Source: Stenotrophomonas acidaminiphila (GTDB lineage: Bacteria > Pseudomonadota > Gammaproteobacteria > Xanthomonadales > Xanthomonadaceae). Taken from it: a DNA stretch of 64,000 nucleotides. The notes beneath the pieces are model-generated. The model had not been told where the DNA came from. It was given only the letters and a program-made list of their open reading frames with translations, and searched no databases. The stretch lies in the NCBI GenBank assembly GCA_002951995.1, contig CP019797.1:1100501-1164500 (forward strand), in the 5' to 3' direction. Of the stretch, positions 10,460 through 20,173 are shown in pieces. Position numbers and translations under genes: made by a program. How positions within the stretch are numbered: the first letter of the stretch is position 1; each line of letters opens with the position of its first letter.

Positions 10460-11257
10460 ATGCGAACCGTGCGCAAGTGGCAGGTGGCGTTGCTGGTGGC
10501 GTGTGCGTCGGCGGCACTGCCGGCGCTGGCGAAGATGCAGCAGCGGCCGGTGGAGTGGCAGCTGGACGGCGCCCGCTACAGCGGCGTGCTGGTCTTCGAT
10601 GACGACGGCGACGCGCGTCGCCCGGGCGTGGTGATGGTGCCGAACTGGCGCGGGGTGAACGCGTCGGCGATCGAGAAGGCCGGGCGCATCGCCGGCGACG
10701 ACTACGTGGTGCTGGTGGCCGACGTCTACGGCAGCGCGGTGCGGCCGAAGGACGACGCCGAAGCCGCCGCGGCCTCCAGGCCGCTGCGCGAAAACCGCGA
10801 GCGGTTGCGCGCGCGCGCCCGCGCCGCGCTGGACGCGCTCAAGGCCCAGGCCGGCAAGGCGCCGCTGGACGCCTCGCGCATCGCCGCGGTGGGCTTCTGC
10901 TTTGGCGGCAGCACGGTGCTGGAAATGGCGCGTGCGGGCATGCCGCTGGCGGGCGTGGTGAGCCTGCACGGCGGCCTGTCCACGCCCAGCCCGGCCGCCG
11001 CCGGCAGCGGCAAGGTGCCGATGCTGGTGCTCAACGGCGCCGCCGACCGCGGGGTGACGGCCGGCGATATCGCCGCGTTCGGCGCGGAAATGGATGCCGC
11101 CGGCGCCGACTGGCAGTTCGTCAATTTCAGCGGTGCGGTGCACTGCTTCGCCGAGGCCGACGCCAACAGCCCGCCGGGCTGCGTGTACGACCCGCGCGCG
11201 GCCAGGCGCGCGTGGAAGATGATGGACGGCTTCCTGGAAGAGCGCCTGGGCGATTGA
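10460..11257 (+). CDS. Exported dienelactone hydrolase family protein
   Basis: The 265-residue protein has an N-terminal signal peptide ending near ALA and an alpha/beta-hydrolase fold of the dienelactone hydrolase type. GFCFGGS places the nucleophilic cysteine at C147; Asp in NGAADRG and His in AVHCFAE complete the triad. Such proteins hydrolyse lactones or esters; the substrate here is unknown. I chose the ATG at 10460 because GGAG sits eight bases before it; an in-frame GTG nine bases upstream lies inside that ribosome site. A TAGACT at 10425-10430 may be the -10 element. Confidence 0.85.
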   Translation: MRTVRKWQVALLVACASAALPALAKMQQRPVEWQLDGARYSGVLVFDDDGDARRPGVVMVPNWRGVNASAIEKAGRIAGDDYVVLVADVYGSAVRPKDDAEAAAASRPLRENRERLRARARAALDALKAQAGKAPLDASRIAAVGFCFGGSTVLEMARAGMPLAGVVSLHGGLSTPSPAAAGSGKVPMLVLNGAADRGVTAGDIAAFGAEMDAAGADWQFVNFSGAVHCFAEADANSPPGCVYDPRAARRAWKMMDGFLEERLGD

Positions 11258-11374
11258 GCGCCGGGCCCGGCGCGGGCGCGGCTTCCGTTGCAGGTGGGGG
11301 CGGGTGCCGCGCCCGGAACCGGCAACGCACCGCGCCTGCCGCTGGCGGTCGCCGGCCTGCAGCCGCGCGGCCGC

Positions 11375-11632
11375 CTAGGACCGGGGGGCGTGGCTGCGTG
11401 CGGCCGCGATGGCGCCGGCGATCGCCGCGCGCGCCTGCGGGCTGTTGCGCCAGCAGCTGCTGCCCAGCATCGCCGCGGCCTGGCCGACGATGTCGCCGGG
11501 CTCGGCCTGCGCCAGTTGCCGCAGGGTGTGGAAACCCAGTTGTTCCAGCCGTGCCACCACGGTGGCGCCGACGCCTTTCACCGCCAGCAGCGCGGCGCGC
11601 TCCTCGTCGTTGAAATGCCGCGCGGACGTCAT
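11375..11632 (-). CDS. Small helix-hairpin-helix protein
   Basis: This 85-residue protein contains LLAVKGVGATVVARLEQLG, a helix-hairpin-helix of the kind that contacts DNA backbone, followed by TLRQLAQAEPGDI. It resembles the C-terminal HhH domains found alone or in TfoX-like and Cdd1-like small proteins. The start at 11632 lies four bases after the ispB stop, so it is probably the second gene of an ispB operon. The reading frame extends further upstream inside ispB, but that part has only shadow sequence. Function is not known. Confidence 0.7.
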   Translation of the reverse strand: MTSARHFNDEERAALLAVKGVGATVVARLEQLGFHTLRQLAQAEPGDIVGQAAAMLGSSCWRNSPQARAAIAGAIAAARSHAPRS

Positions 11633-11636
11633 CGGC

Positions 11637-12635
11637 TCAGTGGCTGCGTTCGACCGCGTAGCGGGCCAGGCCGCGCAGGGCGGCGACGGCATCGCTCTCG
11701 GGCAGGCCATCGAGCGCGCGCTCGGCGGCGTCGGCGTACTCGACCGCGCGCTGGCGGCTGTATTCCAGGCCGCCGGTGGCGCGGATGGCGGCCAGCACCT
11801 CGGGCATGGCGTCGGCATCGCCCTCCTGCACGATCGCGCGCAGGCGCTCGCGCACGGCCGCGTCCGAATGCGCCATGGCATGGATCAGCGGCAGCGTGGC
11901 CTTGCCCTCGGCCAGGTCGTCGCCCAGGTTCTTGCCCAATTCCTCGGCGTTGGCCGAGTAGTCCAGCACGTCGTCGGCGATCTGGAACGCATAGCCCAGC
12001 GCCATGCCGTAGTCGTACAGCTGCCGCTGCACCGCCTCGCCGGCACCGCTGGCCAGCGCGCCCAGGCGGGTACCGGCGGCGAACAGCACCGCGGTCTTGC
12101 GCTCGATCACCCGCAGGTAGGCCGCTTCGTCGGTATCCGGGTTGTGGACATGCAGCAGCTGCAGCACCTCGCCTTCGGCGATGCGGTTGGTGGTATCGGC
12201 CAGGATGCGCATGACCGGCATGCGGTCCAGCTCGACCATCAGCTGGAAGCTGCGCGAATACAGGAAGTCGCCGACCAGCACGCTGGGCGCGTTGCCCCAC
12301 AGCGCGTTGGCGGTGCTGCGGCCACGGCGCAGGTCCGACTCGTCGACCACGTCGTCGTGCAGCAGGGTCGAGGTGTGGATGAACTCGATGATCGCCGCCA
12401 GCTGGTGGTGCTCGGGGCCGGCGCCGCCGGCGGCATGCCCGGCCAGCATCACCAACATCGGCCGCAGGCGCTTGCCGCCGGCGGAAATGATGTGGTCGGC
12501 GATCTGGTTGATCAGCACCACATCGGACGCCAGGCGGTGGCGGATCAGGGCATCGACGGCGGCCATGTCCGGGGCGGCGAGGGTCTGGATGGCGGGCAGG
12601 CCCAGCGCGGGGCGGAGGTCTTCGGCGATGCTCAT
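11637..12635 (-). CDS. ispB: Octaprenyl/polyprenyl diphosphate synthase
   Basis: IspB makes the long prenyl chain of ubiquinone from farnesyl diphosphate and IPP. The 332-residue product has both aspartate-rich motifs of trans-prenyltransferases: LLHDDVVDESDLRRG and QIADDVLDYS, which bind Mg2+ and the substrates, plus GGKRLRPML near the N terminus. The length is that of the family. A perfect TATAAT lies about 26 bases upstream on the minus strand. A small HhH gene follows almost without gap. The gene is divergent from the GH13 alpha-glucosidase. Confidence 0.95.
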   Translation of the reverse strand: MSIAEDLRPALGLPAIQTLAAPDMAAVDALIRHRLASDVVLINQIADHIISAGGKRLRPMLVMLAGHAAGGAGPEHHQLAAIIEFIHTSTLLHDDVVDESDLRRGRSTANALWGNAPSVLVGDFLYSRSFQLMVELDRMPVMRILADTTNRIAEGEVLQLLHVHNPDTDEAAYLRVIERKTAVLFAAGTRLGALASGAGEAVQRQLYDYGMALGYAFQIADDVLDYSANAEELGKNLGDDLAEGKATLPLIHAMAHSDAAVRERLRAIVQEGDADAMPEVLAAIRATGGLEYSRQRAVEYADAAERALDGLPESDAVAALRGLARYAVERSH

Positions 12636-12660
12636 GCGATGGCGTCGGGGGCGTGGGGCG

Positions 12661-12666
12661 ATTATA
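12661..12666 (-). promoter_or_regulatory. Consensus -10 box of ispB
   Basis: On the minus strand this reads TATAAT, an exact sigma70 -10 match, with the ispB ATG 26 bases further on. The maltodextrin operator at 12709-12722 lies roughly 50 bases upstream of the expected ispB transcription start, so effects on ispB are possible but not required. Confidence 0.6.
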
Positions 12667-12708
12667 GGCGGTGCCGCCGGTGACCGGGCGCCGCCGCCGG
12701 CACGCGCG

Positions 12709-12722
12709 TGAATACGTATGCA
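12709..12722. promoter_or_regulatory. Predicted LacI-type operator (maltodextrin regulon), site 1
   Basis: TGAATACGTATGCA is a near-perfect dyad centred on TACGTA. The same 14 bases occur again at 17841-17854 (inverted) and 20174-20187, each in a promoter region of a maltodextrin gene. Here it lies about 90 bases before the GH13 alpha-glucosidase ATG. CG-centred dyads are typical of LacI-family operators, and a LacI-type regulator is encoded at 24039-25070. Confidence 0.75.
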
Positions 12723-12811
12723 CTGCGCGCCATGGCTCCGGTGCCGCCGCTAAGCTGGCGTGGTTCATCCATGCCCGGCCGCGGGCACGCACAAGCCCGG
12801 AGGGGCGCTCG

Positions 12812-14424
12812 ATGTCGAACACTCCCTGGTGGCGGGGCGCCGTCATCTACCAGATCTATCCGCGCAGCTTCCTGGACACCAACGGCGATGGCGTCGGTGA
12901 CCTGCCGGGCATCATCGATCGGCTCGATTACATCGCCTCGCTGGGCGTGGATGCGATCTGGGTATCGCCGTTCTTCCGCTCGCCGATGGCCGATTTCGGC
13001 TACGACATCGCCGACCAGCGCGACGTCGACCCGCTGTTCGGCACGCTGGACGACTTCGACCGGCTGCTGGCCAGGGCGCATGCGCTGGGCCTGAAGGTGA
13101 TGATCGACCAGGTGTTCAGCCACACCTCCGACCAGCACCCGTGGTTCCGCGAGAGCCGGCAGAGCCGCGACAACCCCAGGGCCGACTGGTACGTGTGGGC
13201 CGATGCGCGCGAGGACGGCACCCCGCCCAACAACTGGCTGTCGATCTTCGGCGGGGTGGCCTGGAAGTGGGAGCCGCGCCGGCGCCAGTATTACCTGCAC
13301 AACTTCCTGTCGTCGCAGCCGGATCTGAATTTCCACAACCCGGCGGTGCAGCAGGCCACGCTGGACTACGTGAAGTTCTGGCTGGACCGCGGCGTCGACG
13401 GCTTCCGCCTGGATTCGATCAATTTCTGTTTCCACGACGCGCAGTTGCGCGACAACCCGGCCAAGCCGGAGAGCGAGCGCGTGGGCCGCGGCTTCAGCCC
13501 GGACAACCCGTACGCCTTCCAGTACCACTACTACAACAACACCCGGCCGGAGAACGTCGGCTTCCTCGAGCGCCTGCGCGCGCTGCTGGACCAGTACCCG
13601 GGCGCGGTGGCGCTGGGCGAGATTTCCTCCGAGGATTCGCTGGCGACCACCGCCGAGTACACCGCGCCGGGCCGCCTGCACATGGGCTACAGCTTCGAGC
13701 TGCTGGTGGACGACTACAGTGCCGGCTACATCCGCGCCACGGTGGAGAAGCTGGAGGCGACCATGCGCGACGGCTGGCCGTGCTGGGCGGTGTCCAACCA
13801 CGACGTGCAGCGCGCGGTGACCCGCTGGGGGGGCACCCGGCCGACCCGGCGATGGCCAGGATGCTGGTCGCGCTGGTGTGCTCGCTGCGCGGCTCGGTGT
13901 GCATCTACCAGGGCGAGGAACTGGGCCTGGGCGAAGCCGACGTGCCGTTCGAGGCATTGCGCGACCCCTACGGCATCACCTTCTGGCCGAACTTCAAGGG
14001 CCGCGACGGCTGCCGTACGCCGATGCCATGGACCGGCGGCGAGCTGGCCGGCTTCAGCACGGCCAGGCCATGGCTGCCGATCCCGGCCGAGCACCGCGCG
14101 TTGTCGGTGCAGGCGCAGGAGGCCGCGCCCGATTCGGTGCTCAATGCGTTCCGCGCGTTCCTGGCCTGGCGTCATGCCCAGCCGGCGCTGACCGGCGGTG
14201 CGATCCGCTTCCTCGACAGCGCCGAGCCGGTGCTGATGTTCGAGCGCACGCGGGATGGGCAGACGCTGCTGCTGGCGTTCAACCTGTCGGCGGCGCCGGT
14301 GCGGCACCCGCTGCCCGCTGGTTCGTGGCAGCCGCTGGCCATGCCCGGCCCGGATGCAGGACGCGCCGAGGCCGGCGAACTGCTGTTGCCCGCGCACGCG
14401 GTGTACTGCGCACGGCGCGGCTGA
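12812..14424 (+). pseudogene. aglA: GH13 alpha-glucosidase (AglA-like), frameshifted in this sequence
   Basis: The repaired product is about 537 residues, the normal size of GH13 oligo-alpha-glucosidases. It starts MSNTPWWRGAVIYQIYPRSF, has GFRLDSINF with the catalytic nucleophile at D201, LGEISSE with the acid/base at E270 and SNHDVQR with D331. It has no signal peptide, so it acts in the cytoplasm on maltose or maltodextrins. After RWGG the frame breaks in a run of seven G at 13827-13833; adding one G restores HPADPAMARML and the rest of the domain to the stop at 14424. All catalytic residues precede the break. It belongs to the maltodextrin regulon (operator at 12709). Confidence 0.85.
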
Positions 14425-14929
14425 GCGTTGCAACCCGCGACGCGGCCTGCAGGGGCGGAGAGCGATCTCCGCCCCTGCTGCGTTGTGCTTCGCCTGCGCG
14501 CGCAACGCAGTGCGTGCCGCCCGGCACCGGCCATCGTGCGCCGCATGCGCTCCGGCGCCGCGGAGCGGCGAGGAACCATGGTGGGGCGCTGGCCCGGCGC
14601 GGCGCGCAACGCGCGCCCCGGTGCCGATGGACCGCGATGCCCTCGCGCATGGGCGGCGTGCCGGCACGTCCCCGGCCGCGGGCGTCATCGGCCCGTGGGA
14701 AACAGTACGGTGTCGGCCACATCGCGATGCGACGACCGGTTGCCAGCGCCACCGGACAGGGACGCGGCGTGACCCATCCGGCCGTTGCCAGGATGGGGCG
14801 TCGCGGGTGCAGCCGCGGGCGGCCGCGGGGCGGCCTCGAGCGCCGGGATGGTGGCCGCGGCGCCGGCCGCGCGCATGAAAAAACCCGCTGCCGGGGCAGC
14901 GGGTCCGGTGTGCGGCTGAAGCCGACGGC
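14425..14929. other. Convergent intergenic region without a gene
   Basis: This gap separates the plus-strand alpha-glucosidase from the minus-strand TonB receptor. It holds a hairpin at each end: a 13-bp stem with a GCGA loop at 14449-14478, probably ending the alpha-glucosidase transcript although it lacks a T tract, and the receptor terminator at 14878-14903. I see no gene with family sequence or a ribosome site in the middle. Confidence 0.6.
14878..14903 (-). terminator. Rho-independent terminator of the maltodextrin TonB receptor
   Basis: The stem CCCGCTG/CAGCGGG (14884-14903) is flanked on the plus strand by six A, which is a U tract for minus-strand RNA. It lies 26 bases after the receptor stop. 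Confidence 0.8.
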
Positions 14930-17701
14930 TCAGAACTTGTAGTTCACCCCGATCTGGTAGCTGCGGCCCCATTCCACGGTCTCCAGCGGACGGTCCTTGC
15001 TGCCGGCATAGGTTTCGTACCTGGAGTTGGTCAGGTTGCTGGCCTGCAGGTACAGGCTCAACCCGCTGAACATCGTGTCGCTGCCGAAGCTGTAGCCCAG
15101 CTGCGCGTCCAGCACGTTCTCGCCCTTGACGTAGCGCAGGGTGCGGTTGCCGTTGAAGTTGCCGATCTCGCCGATGAAGTCCGAGCGCTTGCGCTGGTTC
15201 AGGCGTACTTCGAAACCGTCGTTCTCGTAGTAGGCGGTGAAGTTGTACACGCGCTTGGACAGGCCCGGCAGCATGATCGGGGCGCTGCCGACGCTGGAGA
15301 CGGCGCCCGGATCCGGCGGGATGGTGATGCTGCTGTCGTTGAAGCTGGCGCTGGCGACCACGCCGAAGCCGCGCAGCGCGTCGGCGAACAGGTCCAGCGG
15401 CAGCGAGGCGGTCAGTTCCATGCCGCGCAGGCTGCCACCGCTGCCGTTGAACGGCGCGGTGTAGGTGCCGGTCGTCTGCGCCGGTGCCTGGAGCTGGGCT
15501 TCGTTGGCCGGGATCTTCAGCCACTCGGCGACCTGGCTGGTGAAGTCGTAGCCATCGCGCTTTTCGGTATAGATGTAGGTTTTCAGGTCCTTGTAGAACA
15601 CCGCGGCGGCCACGTAGGCCTTGTTGCCGAAGTACTTTTCCCAGGACAGGTCCACCGCGTTGGCCAGCCACGGCTTCAGCTGCGGGTTGCCGCCACTGGC
15701 GCCGGGTTTGCCCTGGCCGGTGTCCATGCCGAATTCCATCGATGCGCGCATCTCGTCCACCCGCGGGCGCGCCACCTGGCGGGCCAGGGCGAAGCGCACG
15801 GTGTTCTCTGCGGGCAGTTCGAACGCCAGGTTCATGCTCGGCAGGAGCTTGGAGTACTTGCTGCCCTCGTGGATCGGGATCACCTGGTTGCCGACCGGCT
15901 GCGAACCGTCCCAGTAGTTGGAGTGCGAGGACTGGTCCACGTGCTGGCCCTGCAGGCCGATGTTGCCGCGCACCGGGATCGAGCCGATCTGGGTGCTGAT
16001 GTTGGCGCGCAGGAACAGCGTGGCGATCTCCTCGTCCACCGTCCACTGCTTGGGAATCAGGTAGCTCTCGGTGGTAGTGGGCTTGAACACCATGTACCTG
16101 GCGACCGCGGCCGGGACGTTCCAGGCCGGGATGCGGCCGGCGCCGGCGAAGCCCAGGTCGACCGGCGCGTACTGCAGGTCGGCGGCGATGCTGGTGATGC
16201 CCTGCGCGCCGAGGTTGATGTTGCCTTCGGCCTGGGTCTTGTCCTTGCTGCGGTCGGCGTAGTTGGCACCCACGTCGATATCGCTGAACCAGCCCAGGGC
16301 GTCCGGCGCCGGGAAGTTGAGCGCCAGCTTGAAGCCCTTCAGCTCGTCGTCCACATGCGGGGTCTTGCCGTAGCCCGAGCCGTAGATGGTGTTGGTCAGG
16401 AACAGCTTGCCGGCATCGGAATAATCCCGCCCCGGGGTGAACCGCGGGAAGTTGCCGCCGGCGAAATCCAGGCGCACCGAATCCAGCTGTGGGGCCGGCA
16501 GCAGCTGCAGGTTGTTCTCCAGGTTGGTCTCGTCGCGCACCGCCTTGGACCAGCTGACGTCCGCGACCAGGCGCACCTCGCCGAAGGTGAATTCGTTGTT
16601 CCAGCCGAAAGCCTTGATGCTGTCCTCGCGGTAGTTGTACATGCCGCGCACCAGCGGGTAGACGTTGTGCGCCACGCCGCTGACGAAGCTGCCGTCGCGG
16701 GTCACCACGTCGGTCAGGTACAGCGGGTCGTAGCCACCGTTGTAGCCGCCCAGGTGGATTTCCAGCTGGTTGGCGGTGTCGTATTCCTTGGCCTTGGTGT
16801 AGAACGCATCGAGCGTGCTGGTCCAGGCGTTGTTGGGGCGGAACTGCACGGTGGCCATCACGCCGTCGCGCTTGGCGTTGCCGGTGCGGCGCAGTGCCTT
16901 GATGCCGTCGGAGTAGAACGTGTAGGCGGGGACGCCGGGGCGGTTCAACGGCGTTCCGTCGTCGTTGCGGTCCTTCCACGGTTCGTACAGGCCGACCTGG
17001 TTCTCCTGCTTGGGCATGTCCGAGTGCGAGTAGCCGATGGCCAGGCCGAGGGTGTCGTCGGCGAACTTGTCCACGAAGCTGACGTTGAAGCGGTTGCCGT
17101 AGGGGTCGACGTCGGCGGCTTCGCCCAGCGAGTTCTTCTGGTAGCGGCCGCTGACGGCGATCACCCGGTCGCCATAGCTGAGCGGGCGCACGGTCTGCAT
17201 GTCCAGGGTGCCGGACAGGCCCTGGCCGACCAGGCCGGCGTCGGGGGTCTTGTACACGGTCACGCCGCTGATCAGCTCGGACGGATACTGGTCGAATTCC
17301 ACGCTGCGGTTATCACCGGTGCTGACCATCTCGCGGCCGTTGAGCAGGGTGGTGGCGAAGTCGGGCGACAATCCGCGCACGCTGATCACCTGGGCGCGGC
17401 CGGCCACGCGCTGCGCGGCCAGGCCGGGCAGGCGGGCGATCGATTCGGCGATGCTCACGTCCGGCAGCTTGCCGATGTCCTCGGCCGAGACCGCTTCGAC
17501 GATCGAGGTGGCATCGCGCTTGACCGAGATCGCGCTCTCGATGCCACGGCGGATGCCGGTGACGGTGACCGTGTCCAGGTCCACGGCGTCGGCTTTCTTC
17601 TGGCCGTCGTCGGCGGTGCTCTGCGCGTAGGCGCCACTGGCCTGCAGCGCCAGCGCGGACGCGAGCGCCACGCTCAACAGGTTGCGCTTGGTGTTCAACA
17701 T
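14930..17701 (-). CDS. TonB-dependent receptor, maltodextrin type
   Basis: This 923-residue outer-membrane receptor has a signal peptide (MLNTKRNLLSVALASALALQ...AYAQ), a plug domain (DTVTVTGIRRGIESAISVKR; SIAESIARLPG; VISVRGLSPDF) and a long beta-barrel ending in VNYKF with the terminal aromatic. It matches the group of receptors that carry oligosaccharides in Proteobacteria, such as the Caulobacter MalA type. I chose the ATG at 17701, preceded by GGGAGAGGGGAG, because the upstream extension is not signal-like. The LacI operator lies about 140 bases upstream and GH97, MFS and amylase genes follow, so maltodextrin uptake is the likely role. Confidence 0.88.
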   Translation of the reverse strand: MLNTKRNLLSVALASALALQASGAYAQSTADDGQKKADAVDLDTVTVTGIRRGIESAISVKRDATSIVEAVSAEDIGKLPDVSIAESIARLPGLAAQRVAGRAQVISVRGLSPDFATTLLNGREMVSTGDNRSVEFDQYPSELISGVTVYKTPDAGLVGQGLSGTLDMQTVRPLSYGDRVIAVSGRYQKNSLGEAADVDPYGNRFNVSFVDKFADDTLGLAIGYSHSDMPKQENQVGLYEPWKDRNDDGTPLNRPGVPAYTFYSDGIKALRRTGNAKRDGVMATVQFRPNNAWTSTLDAFYTKAKEYDTANQLEIHLGGYNGGYDPLYLTDVVTRDGSFVSGVAHNVYPLVRGMYNYREDSIKAFGWNNEFTFGEVRLVADVSWSKAVRDETNLENNLQLLPAPQLDSVRLDFAGGNFPRFTPGRDYSDAGKLFLTNTIYGSGYGKTPHVDDELKGFKLALNFPAPDALGWFSDIDVGANYADRSKDKTQAEGNINLGAQGITSIAADLQYAPVDLGFAGAGRIPAWNVPAAVARYMVFKPTTTESYLIPKQWTVDEEIATLFLRANISTQIGSIPVRGNIGLQGQHVDQSSHSNYWDGSQPVGNQVIPIHEGSKYSKLLPSMNLAFELPAENTVRFALARQVARPRVDEMRASMEFGMDTGQGKPGASGGNPQLKPWLANAVDLSWEKYFGNKAYVAAAVFYKDLKTYIYTEKRDGYDFTSQVAEWLKIPANEAQLQAPAQTTGTYTAPFNGSGGSLRGMELTASLPLDLFADALRGFGVVASASFNDSSITIPPDPGAVSSVGSAPIMLPGLSKRVYNFTAYYENDGFEVRLNQRKRSDFIGEIGNFNGNRTLRYVKGENVLDAQLGYSFGSDTMFSGLSLYLQASNLTNSRYETYAGSKDRPLETVEWGRSYQIGVNYKF

Positions 17702-18018
17702 TCTCCCCTCTCCCAGGTGATGTCGTTTGGTTGTTCGGTGCCTGCACCGGAGCGGTTTGCGGGCGTTCGTCGCCGTTGCGATGCGCTCGGGTTGCGACTG
17801 CCATGCATGGTAATCAGCGGGCAACGTCGTGGAATCGGCCTGCATACGTATTCAATGCGCCGACAAGCGGCGCGTCCGCCGGGATTGCGCATGACAACGA
17901 TGGCAACGGCGCCACGAGGCGCCGTCGGTCATGCGCAGTCGCGGTAGGAGATGCCGGGCGTGCCCGGCATGAGGCGGCCGAACAGCCATGCGGCGCAGGC
18001 CCCGCACCCACGGCGCAA
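17702..18018. other. Intergenic region with operator between TonB receptor and GH97 gene
   Basis: Both flanking genes are on the minus strand, so this is the promoter region of the receptor and the 3' region of the GH97 gene. It holds the operator at 17841-17854 and a compact dyad ATGCCGGG-CGTG-CCCGGCAT (17951-17970) that may end the GH97 transcript. No gene is visible. Confidence 0.6.
17841..17854. promoter_or_regulatory. Predicted LacI-type operator (maltodextrin regulon), site 2
   Basis: TGCATACGTATTCA is the exact reverse complement of the sites at 12709 and 20174. It lies about 140 bases upstream of the TonB receptor start on the minus strand. Confidence 0.75.
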
Positions 18019-20085
18019 TCAATCCAGCGGCACGAAGCGGATCGCGGCGCCGCCGCCGGGTGCGAGCTTCAGCACGATGCGGTCGCCGCTGCCGACCTCC
18101 CGGGTCTCGCGGGCGAAGGCGAAGGGCTGGTCGCGCCAGTTGGCGCCGTCGCCATCGCGGTAGATCTCGGCGCGGTAGCGGCGGCCCGGCTCCAGGAACG
18201 ACAACGGTGTATCCAGTTCGCGCGGCCGGTCGTCGCCGACGCTGCCCAGGAACCACTCGCCGCTGCCGCGCGCCTTGCGCGCGATGGTCGCGAACTGCCC
18301 GACCTCGCCGTCCAGCACCCGGCTCTGCTCCCAGTCCACCGCCACGTCGCGGATGAACTGGAACGCATCGGGATGCTGCGCGTAGTGTTCGGGCAGGTCG
18401 GCCACCATCTGGATCGGGCTGTACAGCACCACGTACAGCGCCAGCTGCTTGGCCAGGGTGCTGCGCAGCGGCAGGCCGTTGCGGCCCTTCAGGCTGACGA
18501 TGCCCGGGGTGAAGTCCATCGGCCCGGCCAGCATGCGCGTGAACACCAGCGTGGCTTCGTGTTCCGGCGGGTTCGGCGGCGCGCCCCAGGCGTTGTACTC
18601 CATGCCGCGCGCGCCCTCGCGCGAGACCCAGTTGGGCCAGGTGCGGCGCAGGCCGGTGTCCTTGATCGGTTCGTGCGCGTTGACCGCGATGTGCCGCCGC
18701 GCCGCCTGCTGGACCACGCGCAGGTGGTGGTTGCTCATCCACTGGCCCTCGTGCCACTCGCGCACCACCGGGCCACCGCCGCGGTCCTGGCGCTGGATGT
18801 CGCCGGCGTCGCAGACGTAACCGGTCTTGACCACGTCCACGCCGTTGCGCGCGTACAGGTCGAGCGCGGCCGGCAACTGCCGCTCGTAGTGGCTGACCGC
18901 GCAGGCGGTCTCGTGGTGGCCGACCAGGTGCACGCCCTTGCCGGCGGCGTAGCTGGCCAGCCCCGGCAGGTCGAAATCGGCGGTGGCACGGGTGAAGTCG
19001 AAGCCCCAGCCGTTGGCGAACCAGTTGCCGTCCCAGCCGGGGTTCCAGCCTTCCACCAGCACCCCGCGGAAACCGTTGGCGGCGGCGAAGTCGATGTAGC
19101 GCCGGGTGTTGGCGGTGGTGGCGCCGTGCCGGGGGCCGCTGGCCCAGGTCTCGGTCTCCAGGTGCAGCGACCACCACACGCCGACGTACTTGGCCGGCGT
19201 GAACCAGCTCACGTCGCCGATGGCATTGGGCTCGTTGAGGTTGAGCACCAGGCTGGATTCGGCCAGGTCGCCGGCGCGCTCGCCGACCTGGATCGTGCGC
19301 CACGGCGTACTGAACGGCAGCGCGCGCACCACCGCCGCGTCGCCACTGCCGGGGGTAAGCGCGGCGCGCAGCACGTCGCCGTCGCCGCGGGCCAGGTTCA
19401 TGCCCGCGTAGTCCAGCAGCGCGGCCTCGTGGATGGCCACATGCAGGCCGCTGTCATCGCGCAGGGTCAGCGGAGTCTGCGCGGTGCCGATCTCGCGCAG
19501 CGGGGTGTGGCGGTACAGGTATTCCTCGCGGTTCCATTCGAACGCCGGGATCCACCAGGCGCTCGCGGCGCGGGCGAGCGCGAACTCGGTCAGCTCGGCG
19601 CGGATGCGCGCCTCGCCCATCGCCGCCTGCCGCGGGAACTCGTAGCGGAAGCCGACGCCGTCGTCGTAGACGCGGAACACCACGTCGAAACGGCGCCCGG
19701 GATGGGCCGCGTCCACCGGCTTCTCGGCGAAGCGGGCACGCAGTTCGTTGTAGTGGTTGCGGGTCAGGCGGCGCTCGCCCCACGGCTGCTCCCAGGTCTC
19801 GTCGAAACTGTGGCGCGACTGCCCGACCAGTTCGAGGTTGCGTTCCAGGCGCCCGTCGCCGAGCAGGAAGCCCAGCCGCGACGGGGCGATCACCGCCTGG
19901 CCCCGGCGTTCCACCCGGTAGGCGATGCGTCCTTCGTGCTGCGCTTCAAGGACGACGGCGAGCACGTCGCCGGGCGAGGCGATGCGCGCCAGGTCCGCCG
20001 CCCGGGCGACGGGCAGGCAGGCCAGCAGCAGGAGCAAGGCGAGGGTGATGCGGTGCGGGAACGGGCAGGGGCGTGGCAGGACCAT
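18019..20085 (-). CDS. GH97 family alpha-glucosidase (SusB-like)
   Basis: The 688-residue product has a signal peptide (ITLALLLLLACLPVARA) and the three-part architecture of glycoside hydrolase family 97: an N-terminal beta-sandwich (GRIAYRVERRGQAVIAPSRLG), a TIM barrel with GVLVEGWNPGWDGNW, HHETACAVSHYERQ and MEYNAWG, and a C-terminal beta domain. Family members such as SusB release glucose from the non-reducing end of maltooligosaccharides in the periplasm. I placed the start at the ATG on 20085 because it gives a clean signal peptide; GGAG lies 12 bases before it. It is divergent from the MFS transporter, and the operator at 20174 lies between them. Confidence 0.88.
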   Translation of the reverse strand: MVLPRPCPFPHRITLALLLLLACLPVARAADLARIASPGDVLAVVLEAQHEGRIAYRVERRGQAVIAPSRLGFLLGDGRLERNLELVGQSRHSFDETWEQPWGERRLTRNHYNELRARFAEKPVDAAHPGRRFDVVFRVYDDGVGFRYEFPRQAAMGEARIRAELTEFALARAASAWWIPAFEWNREEYLYRHTPLREIGTAQTPLTLRDDSGLHVAIHEAALLDYAGMNLARGDGDVLRAALTPGSGDAAVVRALPFSTPWRTIQVGERAGDLAESSLVLNLNEPNAIGDVSWFTPAKYVGVWWSLHLETETWASGPRHGATTANTRRYIDFAAANGFRGVLVEGWNPGWDGNWFANGWGFDFTRATADFDLPGLASYAAGKGVHLVGHHETACAVSHYERQLPAALDLYARNGVDVVKTGYVCDAGDIQRQDRGGGPVVREWHEGQWMSNHHLRVVQQAARRHIAVNAHEPIKDTGLRRTWPNWVSREGARGMEYNAWGAPPNPPEHEATLVFTRMLAGPMDFTPGIVSLKGRNGLPLRSTLAKQLALYVVLYSPIQMVADLPEHYAQHPDAFQFIRDVAVDWEQSRVLDGEVGQFATIARKARGSGEWFLGSVGDDRPRELDTPLSFLEPGRRYRAEIYRDGDGANWRDQPFAFARETREVGSGDRIVLKLAPGGGAAIRFVPLD

Positions 20086-20173
20086 GACGGGTATCGGCTC
20101 CGGAGCACGGGGGCGGCAGGCAGGTGCCACCACTATTCCAGTTGGTGCACAGCGTCATCGGCGGCAGCGGCAT

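Noticed and set aside
14425..14877. Several open frames of 60-150 codons between the alpha-glucosidase and the TonB receptor
   Set aside because: They are arginine- and alanine-rich in all frames, have no ribosome site and no recognisable family; typical of non-coding GC-rich DNA.
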